Shown piece after piece: positions 55,189 through 62,251 of a stretch of 64,000 nt of DNA (position 1 is its first letter; the number at the start of each line of letters is the position of its first letter). Made by a program: the position numbers and the translations under genes. Below the pieces are notes generated by a model. That model had not been told where the DNA came from, searched no databases, and saw only the letters and a list, made by a program, of their open reading frames with translations. Location of the stretch: the NCBI RefSeq assembly GCF_001548375.1, contig NZ_AP017295.1, forward strand, positions 3,878,501 through 3,942,500, read 5' to 3'. Source of the DNA: Nostoc sp. NIES-3756. GTDB lineage: Bacteria > Cyanobacteriota > Cyanobacteriia > Cyanobacteriales > Nostocaceae.

Positions 55189-56808
55189 ATGAATAACCCA
55201 ACAAACGAAAACTCTGACCTCGAACGCAAGCTTGTACCTGTGGTTACTGAAATTAAACCTGTCGAGCAAGGGCGATCGCTTGTTGTGGTAATTGGCATCA
55301 ATGAATATGCCCACTGGCAAAAACTCAAGAATGCAGTTCAAGATGCGATCGGTATCCAACAAACGCTTATTGACAAGCTGGGATTCTCAGCACCGATATC
55401 TCCATTGATCAATGAAGCAGCAACCAAGTTAGCAATCACATCTCTGATTGAGGATCAGCTTCGTGACGAATTACAGGGAGATGATAACTTAGTGCTGTTC
55501 TTTGCAGGGCATGGGCATACCCGTGTTGACAAAATAGACGGCAAGATTGTTGGGGAAACTGGGTTTATCGTTCCAGTAGAAGCACGAGGGCCAAAGGAAG
55601 TTTGGGGTGATTATATTCAAATTGATCCACTCCTTCAGTCCATCAGCAGACTTCCTGCAAGGCACATCCTTGTCATTCTCGATTCTTGCCACAGTGGTTT
55701 CGCTTTGGGTGAAGCGATGAAAAGCACCCGGGATGCAGTTCGCTACGAAAAAGACCTTAGCAGTCGGATCAGTCGCAAAGTGATTACCTCTGCTCGACGG
55801 GAACAACTTGCACTGGATGGGGGCCCTATTCCTGGTCACTCACTATTTACTGGCACATTAGTTGATGGTTTCAACTGGGGCAAAGCAGATTTAGATGGAA
55901 ATGGACTGATAACTTCTTCAGAATTAGGATTGTTTATTCAGCAGCAGGTAGCACAAGCTTCCCAATCGAATCAAACACCGGACTTTGGATCATTTTACTT
56001 TGATGATCGAGGTGAAATGGTAATTTCACTGCGGAATCAAAGTTTTGATGCTCTTAAAGCACGGGCTTTTTCAGCACTTCAAAAAGGTGAACTTACTATA
56101 TTTTCGGAACTTGTTGAGCAGCTAAGTAAGCTCAGACCCTCTAGCCCTGAAGTGTTGTACTTGGAGTACAGATTGACACTTTATCAAAATGATATGAAGC
56201 GTGCATTTGAGATTATTGATACTCTTTCAAACCTTAGGTTTCCTAACGGGACAATTCCCCTATCAGATAATGATATTTGGAATCTCAATAGCCAATTTCC
56301 TTGTTGGGTATCAGTTCTTTCTTTGAAAGATACCGTTGAATTTCCCCTAGATATTGAGTTCTTAATTGGTAAAGAGGACTATAATCTTGCAATTGCACAA
56401 AAAGAGGCTATAGGAGAATTGGAAGGTTATTTAGTTCAGACTAATGACATTATCCAGTTAAAAATCCAAAACCATACCAACAGCTTACTACATATTTACA
56501 TGATAGAGCTGTCTTCTGAAGGCCGCTTTACACCTGTTCCCTTGTTCCGAAGCATGAGTTTAATGATGAATGGGTTACAACTAGGAGAACCCCAGTTAAG
56601 CTATCCTCTCAAGGAAAATGCCGGGGCAGGTATATGCACGCTGCGTCTGTTTGCTTCAAAAAATCAGCTCGAATTTTTTCTTTTCCCCCCTTCTGCTAAA
56701 GGTCGATCTGCCTTTTATGACTCGCTTAGTGATGAAGATTTAGCAGGTTTGAGCGTAAAAACAATTTACTACAGTATCACCAGTAGAGTGAAGGGTTTAA
56801 AGGAATAA
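55189..56808 (+). CDS. Caspase-fold protease (C14) with C-terminal DUF4384-like domain
   Basis: 539 residues. The p20-like domain (about 28-290) has VVVIGINEYAHW, catalytic His108 in LFFAGHGHTR and catalytic Cys167 in VILDSCHSGF. DGNGLITSSELG near residue 240 reads as an EF-hand-like calcium loop (DLDGNGLIT), which would fit the calcium dependence known for some metacaspases. The rest is a helical repeat region (about 290-370) and a DUF4384-like beta domain (VQTNDIIQLKIQNHTNSLLHIYMIE). Cytoplasmic. Plus strand, 100 bp after the membrane-protein gene and upstream of a second CHAT-GUN4 gene and the gasdermin. Confidence 0.92.
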   Translation: MNNPTNENSDLERKLVPVVTEIKPVEQGRSLVVVIGINEYAHWQKLKNAVQDAIGIQQTLIDKLGFSAPISPLINEAATKLAITSLIEDQLRDELQGDDNLVLFFAGHGHTRVDKIDGKIVGETGFIVPVEARGPKEVWGDYIQIDPLLQSISRLPARHILVILDSCHSGFALGEAMKSTRDAVRYEKDLSSRISRKVITSARREQLALDGGPIPGHSLFTGTLVDGFNWGKADLDGNGLITSSELGLFIQQQVAQASQSNQTPDFGSFYFDDRGEMVISLRNQSFDALKARAFSALQKGELTIFSELVEQLSKLRPSSPEVLYLEYRLTLYQNDMKRAFEIIDTLSNLRFPNGTIPLSDNDIWNLNSQFPCWVSVLSLKDTVEFPLDIEFLIGKEDYNLAIAQKEAIGELEGYLVQTNDIIQLKIQNHTNSLLHIYMIELSSEGRFTPVPLFRSMSLMMNGLQLGEPQLSYPLKENAGAGICTLRLFASKNQLEFFLFPPSAKGRSAFYDSLSDEDLAGLSVKTIYYSITSRVKGLKE

Positions 56809-56948
56809 GGAATGTAGTGGGAATAATATAACAAAACAAACCTTGAGCGCAATTTACCAGTAGTAATTAGCATTAATAGCCATCAAAACTTTCAACTAGC
56901 TGAATAAATAACTAACTGGACAAAACTGGAAGTAATAGAGAAACGGGC

Positions 56949-57101
56949 ATGGATTATTATACAGAACTGGTATCGTTAGCCAATCAAGCAAACATAGATA
57001 TAACAAATCGCAATTACCAGAATGCGGTTGATGCTTATACCAATGCGTTGAAAATCGCCAGGGAACTAGAGCGATACCGTTGTACAAGACGATTTACATA
57101 A
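56949..57101 (+). CDS. Mini-protein with a single TPR-like unit, coupled to the next gene
   Basis: 50 residues from the ATG at 56949 to a TAA. The sequence YTELVSLANQANIDITNRNY, then QNAVDAYTNALKIA, is a good TPR helix pair (A-x8-Y pattern). Its stop is one base before the ATG of the CHAT-GUN4 gene, so the two are probably translationally coupled. It may be a real small adaptor or the remains of a longer TPR gene; no ribosome site is evident. Confidence 0.5.
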   Translation: MDYYTELVSLANQANIDITNRNYQNAVDAYTNALKIARELERYRCTRRFT

Positions 57102-57102
57102 G

Positions 57103-58236
57103 ATGGCAATAGTAGCATTTAATTCAAATAAAATGACTAAAAAAATGAAAAATATTTTAATTATTGCAGCTAACCCTCCTACTACCTCCCGATTACGCTT
57201 AGAGCAGGAAATACGGGATGTTGAAGAAGCGATTCGGCGATCGCGTTTTCGTGAGCAGTTTAAAGTGGAAATTAGAGTTGCTGTGCGTCCGATTGACATC
57301 CAACGCGCTTTACTTGACATTGAACCTCAGATTGTTCATTTCTGCGGTCATGGAGAAGGAAAATCAGGGCTAGTTCTGGAAGATGTAGCTGGTCTGCCAA
57401 AGTTTGTTAGTGCCGAAGCACTATCGAGCTTATTTAAGCTTTTTGCTAACAGTGTTGAATGTGTATTGTTAAATGCTTGCTATTCTGAGGTTCAGGCAGA
57501 TGCAATTGTTCAGCATATTAACTATGTCATTGGCATGAATCAGGAAATTCGAGATGATGCGGCGATCGCATTTGCAGTTGGCTTTTATGATGCTCTTGGG
57601 GCAGGAAAGTCGGTTGAATTTGCCTATGAGCTAGGTTGTGTTGCCATTCAAACTGCTATACATAAGAATACAACAGGCGATCGGAAATTAATACCAGTTG
57701 ATGTAGTTGGTAAAAGTCGAATCATTGAGGAACATTTGAAACCAGTTTTAAAGAGGAAAAGACTGACCTTTGATTACACCAGATTGGAAGACCTTTTGAA
57801 AACGGGATGTTGGAAGGAAGCCGATCAAGAAACGTTTACTATTATGCTAACAATTGCTGACTGTGAGGCTAAACAATACCTGGATGTAGAAGATATTCAA
57901 AAATTCCCGTCTGAGGATTTGAAAACTATCGATAACCTGTGGAGAACCCATAGCAATAGCCATTTTGGGTTCAGTGTTCAAAATGAAATTTGGAAGAGTA
58001 AAGAAATTAACGGCAATCCCCATTCAGGCGTGAAAACATTTCGCGCTTTTGGTGACTATGTAGGATGGCGAATGAAATATACTATAGATGGCAAAGAAGA
58101 CTATAAGTGGCGAGATTACAATAGTATGCTATTTAGCCTCAAAGCTCCTAAAGGACATTTACCTTGGGGAGGATGGGGCGATCCAGGAAAGTTCAAACGC
58201 TGGCGACTTGGCTATCTATTTGCCTGCTTTGATTAA
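57103..58236 (+). CDS. CHAT-fold protease fused to a GUN4 domain (copy 2), next to the gasdermin
   Basis: 377 residues. The start at 57103 is supported by coupling with the upstream mini-gene; Met at 57133 or 57145 would align better with other CHAT starts. The CHAT module has His83 in IVHFCGHG, Cys126 in LLNACYSEVQAD and AVGFYDALGAG. The GUN4 domain (about 225-375) is nearly canonical: LEDLLKTGCWKEADQET, YLDVEDIQKFPSEDLKTIDN, LWRTHSNSHFGFSVQ and PKGHLPWGGW. It resembles stand-alone GUN4 more than copy 1 does. The gene is convergent with the gasdermin gene, 85 bp away, so it is the nearest candidate for the activating protease. Confidence 0.9.
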   Translation: MAIVAFNSNKMTKKMKNILIIAANPPTTSRLRLEQEIRDVEEAIRRSRFREQFKVEIRVAVRPIDIQRALLDIEPQIVHFCGHGEGKSGLVLEDVAGLPKFVSAEALSSLFKLFANSVECVLLNACYSEVQADAIVQHINYVIGMNQEIRDDAAIAFAVGFYDALGAGKSVEFAYELGCVAIQTAIHKNTTGDRKLIPVDVVGKSRIIEEHLKPVLKRKRLTFDYTRLEDLLKTGCWKEADQETFTIMLTIADCEAKQYLDVEDIQKFPSEDLKTIDNLWRTHSNSHFGFSVQNEIWKSKEINGNPHSGVKTFRAFGDYVGWRMKYTIDGKEDYKWRDYNSMLFSLKAPKGHLPWGGWGDPGKFKRWRLGYLFACFD

Positions 58237-58321
58237 GTATAATTACTGTTTTTGACAAATACTGAGGCATTATTTAAATAAGCCAAGTAAACAGCGATCG
58301 CTTGCTATTGTCGATTTCAGT

Positions 58322-59155
58322 TTATGCCAATTCTATCAATTGATTGGGAGCAATCAAAACTGGCGTTAATTCATACTCATCATCTAAAGTTGGTTCAGCC
58401 GTAGATTCTGTGGGGCCTCTAAGGGCTACATTTTGGTTTGTATTAGGGTTCAACTTAAATCTTGAAACTCCACCAACAGTTTCTACCCAAATTGGACAAG
58501 CTTTAAAGCCGAAACCGAGAGCTTGGCTGCCATTAAAGGAGATTTTTGTATCTACCTTTTTTTCCACAGAAATTTTTGAACTTAATCCAATTACATTTTT
58601 AAGAGCATCGATATTAATGTCTATTCCTCGCTCACTGTCCTGATAAAGTCTAATACCAAAAGAGTTAGATTTAAGAACATCGATAATGATGTAAGCTTCA
58701 CCTTGTTCATTAAATTGAGGAATAAAGTCTTGCTCGATTGAAGGATTCGCCCCCCTCAAGAATTTAGTAACAGAAGCAGGCATAACAGTGTCATACTGAA
58801 CATTTTCATATTCAAACTCGATTGTAGAAGCTTTACCAAAAACTGATTCTATACCTGCGCTTTTTCCACCCAATGCCGATAAGAGATCGTTAAGAATTGA
58901 AATACCAAATTTCAACTCTAACTTATTTGTTCTTATTCCACTAATTGTTCCTGCTTGAAGATTTTCAAAAACTTTGGGAAGAGTTGGAACGGGATCGGCG
59001 ATTATATCTGTAACATTACCATAAATACTTGAAATTGAAGTCTTAGGATCACGGGATAAAATAGTTAATGGCGTAATTCCCTCTCTCGGAAGTTTAATTG
59101 CGTTATATCCAAGTTGGTTTAAGTGGTCAATCGCTTGGTCTTTGCAAGTCGCCAT
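58322..59155 (-). CDS. Bacterial gasdermin (bGSDM), predicted pore-forming death effector
   Basis: 277 residues from the ATG at 59155 (AAGGA upstream; a TTG at 59164 is in frame). It starts MATCKDQ, with Cys at position 4, matching the N-terminal Cys that is palmitoylated in bacterial gasdermins. The following HLNQLGYNAIKLPREGITPL is the bGSDM N-terminal hallmark as I recall it. Beta-rich segments that would form the pore hairpins follow (KLELKFGISILNDLLSALGG, QGEAYIIIDVLKSNSFGIRL). The last 35-40 residues (TESTAEPTLDDEYELTPV to the end) have the length and place of the autoinhibitory tail removed by a partner protease. Unlike typical bGSDM operons it is on the strand opposite its candidate proteases. 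Confidence 0.85.
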   Translation of the reverse strand: MATCKDQAIDHLNQLGYNAIKLPREGITPLTILSRDPKTSISSIYGNVTDIIADPVPTLPKVFENLQAGTISGIRTNKLELKFGISILNDLLSALGGKSAGIESVFGKASTIEFEYENVQYDTVMPASVTKFLRGANPSIEQDFIPQFNEQGEAYIIIDVLKSNSFGIRLYQDSERGIDINIDALKNVIGLSSKISVEKKVDTKISFNGSQALGFGFKACPIWVETVGGVSRFKLNPNTNQNVALRGPTESTAEPTLDDEYELTPVLIAPNQLIELA

Positions 59156-59927
59156 GTTTGACAATCCTTAATCTATTTTTATAACCAAAACTCTCAGTCT
59201 AAATTTGAATATTTTCCAACTAGTAAGGAATAAATTTAATATCTAGATACTAGAGATATAACTAACTACGAGAGGATATTTTACAAGTTTAGCAGTATTA
59301 AACCTCTTTAATTATGAATTTTTTTGTAAAGACATAGTTTCGTTGATAGTAGTTACAGTGTGCTTCAAAATAAGGCGATCGCTATTGGTATTAGAAAGAC
59401 TACAGCCAGATTGGTGCTTATTTTCAACTAATGCAACAGAGTGATCGTAAATTTTTGTGCGCTGCTCAAGACATAATTATCAGAAACGGAATAATCTAGA
59501 AAAATTTATCCTCTCTAGCAAGAGATTCTGTAGAGATTAGAACACCTATTGAACCTCAAAAGTTTTGATCCTCAACTATAGTAGAGTTATCACCTTCTTC
59601 AAGATTTAGAACAAACTCAAATGACCAGAATGGTACTAAAATAAGCTCTAAGGTATACCAGAGTGCGATCGCTACTTTCTCAGTTTCTTAGTATGTGTAT
59701 ACTATATTTAGATGCGTTCGCCCTGCCTTCTTGCCCGATTGTAGTTTTTCTTACTTTTTTGATAAGTTACAGTAATATACTTGAAACTTTTTGGACAGAT
59801 AAAGCTGGAAAGTCCCAAAGCACTCTTTAGTAGAGTGTTTTCACTTTCTAACTAGTTTTTTTCGGAATCGCCTTTTTTACATTTGTAGATTTGTGTGAGA
59901 ATTACCTACATAATATCAATCTAAAAA
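59156..59927. other. Long intergenic region between gasdermin and RHH genes
   Basis: 772 bp, AT-rich, between divergent genes. It has HIP1-like GCGATCGC variants near 59370 and 59665 and a hairpin at 59818-59840. I see no gene. The left end must hold the gasdermin promoter. Confidence 0.55.
59818..59840 (+). terminator. Hairpin with T-run, possible terminator of a leader or small RNA
   Basis: AAGCACTCT pairs with AGAGTGTTT (one G-U pair) across a 5-nt loop and is followed by TCACTTTC. No protein gene ends upstream on this strand, so if it terminates anything it is an untranslated RNA made from the gasdermin-RHH spacer. Confidence 0.35.
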
Positions 59928-60080
59928 ATGCACATTAGCATCACGAATGATTTGAAGAAGCGGTTCCATGCCACCTGTGTTATGCAGGGTAAGAAAATGA
60001 GCCAAGTAGTAATTGAGCTAATCGAGCAATGGCTCGAAAGCAACGAGGTTAAGCAAGCTGGGGAGATAAAGAGGCTATAG
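59928..60080 (+). CDS. Small ribbon-helix-helix-like protein
   Basis: 50 residues. A short beta strand (MHISITNDLKKRFHATC) is followed by a helix and QGKKMSQVVIELIEQWLE, the pattern of ParG/Arc/CopG-type ribbon-helix-helix proteins (strand, then two helices). Such proteins bind DNA as dimers and usually repress their own operon. It lies 86 bp before the CHAT-EAD gene on the same strand and could be its local regulator. There is a weak ribosome site. Confidence 0.6.
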   Translation: MHISITNDLKKRFHATCVMQGKKMSQVVIELIEQWLESNEVKQAGEIKRL

Positions 60081-60166
60081 GCACTTCCCCAAATTGGATG
60101 GTCTGGCTACTGGTAAAACCAGTTGAGTGAGAAACCTGATCAAATTTTATAACTGGGGTTTAGTAA

Positions 60167-61078
60167 ATGGTGCAAACAATCTTAATTTTGACAGCAAATC
60201 CTCAAGGCACTTCACAACTACGTTTAGATCAGGAGGTGCGAGATATTGAAGAAGGATTACATCGGGCAAAAAACCGCGATCAGTTTGTTGTAGAATCAAT
60301 GTTTGCAGTGAGACCGAGGGACATCCAGCGAGCTATGCTGGATATCAATCCTTCTATTGTTCACTTTTCTGGGCATGGAACAGGGGATGAAGGTTTGGTA
60401 TTTGAAGAGGAAACAGGTTCGACAGAGCTAGTTGATAGAGAAGCTTTAGCGGGACTGTTTGAACTGTTTGCACAGACTGTTGAGTGTGTTGTTCTTAACG
60501 GCTGTTATTCCGAAGTGCAAGCACATGCGATCGCACAACACATTAATTATGTCATTGGCATGAAACAGGCGATCGGCGATAAAGCAGCAATTGAATTTGC
60601 TGTAGGTTTTTACGACGCTTTAGGAGCAGGACGAGACGTTGAGTTTGCCCACAAATTAGGTTGCGCTGCAATTCGGTTGGCAGGTATTCCAGAGCAATTA
60701 ACCCCGGTTCTGAAGAAGAAGCCAAATATCGAAAAGATGGTTTCTATTGAAGAACAGCCTCCAGTCACGAACAAACCTGCACCTGAAGAACTAAACGACT
60801 CTGACAGAGAAATACTTACAGAACTCTTAATACGTAGTGGACGTGTAGAATATTCGGCACGAAAAGCACTTTGTATAAGAATTGGAATTGAATCAAGTCA
60901 ACTTGGATTTTTAACACAATCCACCGATGCTGACTTTGCCTTACAGCTAATTAGCCATTTGCATAATACAGATGATAAACAAGCTCTTGGGAAAATCTGC
61001 AAGGAACTTCAAGTTGTGTTTAAAAGAGGGAAATACGCACCTGATTTGGAAAGTATTAAATCAAAACTGAAAGCTTAA
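60167..61078 (+). CDS. CHAT-fold protease fused to an effector-associated domain (EAD)
   Basis: 303 residues. The CHAT module (about 1-178) has His70 in IVHFSGHG, Cys113 in VLNGCYSEVQAH and AVGFYDALGAG. A 30-residue linker leads to an EAD-type helical domain (about 212-303): LTELLIRSGRVEYSARKALC, then IGIESSQLGFLTQSTDADFA and YAPDLESIKSKL. EADs are small death-domain-like adaptors that join effectors and sensors by homotypic contacts. The next gene carries a related domain on a membrane anchor, 27 bp downstream, so the pair very likely works together. Confidence 0.9.
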   Translation: MVQTILILTANPQGTSQLRLDQEVRDIEEGLHRAKNRDQFVVESMFAVRPRDIQRAMLDINPSIVHFSGHGTGDEGLVFEEETGSTELVDREALAGLFELFAQTVECVVLNGCYSEVQAHAIAQHINYVIGMKQAIGDKAAIEFAVGFYDALGAGRDVEFAHKLGCAAIRLAGIPEQLTPVLKKKPNIEKMVSIEEQPPVTNKPAPEELNDSDREILTELLIRSGRVEYSARKALCIRIGIESSQLGFLTQSTDADFALQLISHLHNTDDKQALGKICKELQVVFKRGKYAPDLESIKSKLKA

Positions 61079-61105
61079 TTGTAAGTAATATTAGGAGTAA
61101 AAAGT

Positions 61106-61810
61106 ATGTCAACGCAATTCCTTTTGGACGAAGGTGATATAAAAGACTTAACAAAACTAATGCTCGTAATGATTGAGACTCAAGAGTCAAGAAAACAACT
61201 ATGTAGAGAACTTGGTATTAACCCCCAGGAAGTCTCGTTTATCATCGGTACTTCGGATGATACATTTTGTACAGAGCTAATTGACTGCTTAAATCGATAT
61301 GGCTATCAAGAATATCTTTGTAAGCTTTGTTGCGATAAGTTATATCCTATCTTGAATAAATCAGTATATAGCCATCGTATATCTATTTTGGAAAATATTA
61401 TAGAAAAAATCAATTGTAATTGTCATCATGAAAAACGAAATAATTTAATCCCAATTGACTCTCATTCAGATGAATTAAAACCTAAATCATGGTTTACAAA
61501 AATCAGCAATATTAACAAAAAGCTCCTTGCAGGTGGAGCATTTTTTCTAATCGGGTTAGCCGGCTTTCAAATTTATTATTCAAGTCAAAAACCTCATATA
61601 ATAACAACAGAGAAATACGATTCTCCAGGCAATGATCTCTTGTCGGAACAGATATTTAATATAGATAAAGAAGATTGTATAAAACGTTGCCTGCAAGAGA
61701 AGGGATGTGTAGGAGTTGTAATTTCACCGGACAAGCAATGCTGGTTGAAAGCGCGTATCAACTATCCTTTCATTGAAAATTCATCGAGAACTACTATAGA
61801 AATACGATGA
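61106..61810 (+). CDS. EAD-TM-PAN receptor-like membrane protein
   Basis: 234 residues. The N-terminus (about 10-100) aligns with the EAD of the preceding protease (RKQLCRELGINPQEVSFIIG against RKALCIRIGIESSQLGFLTQ). A single membrane helix spans about 140-158 (LLAGGAFFLIGLAGFQIYY). The extracytoplasmic part (about 165-234) has PAN/apple-like cysteines C191, C195, C201 and C212 around DCIKRCLQEKGCVGVVISP and QCWLKA; PAN domains bind carbohydrate or protein. The order fits a receptor that recruits the CHAT-EAD protease to the membrane from inside. AGGAG precedes the ATG. Confidence 0.8.
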   Translation: MSTQFLLDEGDIKDLTKLMLVMIETQESRKQLCRELGINPQEVSFIIGTSDDTFCTELIDCLNRYGYQEYLCKLCCDKLYPILNKSVYSHRISILENIIEKINCNCHHEKRNNLIPIDSHSDELKPKSWFTKISNINKKLLAGGAFFLIGLAGFQIYYSSQKPHIITTEKYDSPGNDLLSEQIFNIDKEDCIKRCLQEKGCVGVVISPDKQCWLKARINYPFIENSSRTTIEIR

Positions 61811-61824
61811 TATTGCTTAAAACT

Positions 61825-62067
61825 TCATTTATACTCTTTTTTGTTTTCACTCCTTTTGCGAATGTCTCCAGACGGTGGTTCCGACGAATTAGAGCTATCT
61901 AAATCTCGGCTGACTTTTAACCGCTCTACTTCTTGCTGTAGTTCTAGGATGATTTTTTGTAACTCACGTATTATCTTGCTCTGCTCAATAATTATCTCTA
62001 CCAGTTCTTCCTTTGACAACTGGTTCAAGCTCTCTCGGTTTAAATCTTGAGGCAGATTGTGGTTCAT
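61825..62067 (-). pseudogene. N-terminal fragment of an IS66-family transposase
   Basis: About 80 residues from the ATG at 62067: LNQLSKEELVEIIIEQSKII, a leucine-zipper-like stretch (LQKIILELQQEVERLK), then DSSNSSEPPSGD, the N-terminal signature of IS66 TnpC-type transposases. The catalytic part is absent and the frame ends soon after the SEPPSGD motif, so only a truncated remnant is left. It separates the EAD pair from the caspase-STAND gene. Confidence 0.7.
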
Positions 62068-62251
62068 GTCTGTGATCCTCCCCCTCAAGTGTTCCCTTTG
62101 TCAATACTCTACTACCGGAATCCTTACCATTTCTGGCTTTATTTGTAAATTATTTATACCAATGAAATCAAACCTTTACTGCAAGTGGTTATAATCTGTC
62201 GATTAGGGTGCAGGGCAAGGCGAAAAATGGGTAAAGTAAGGACTCACATCA

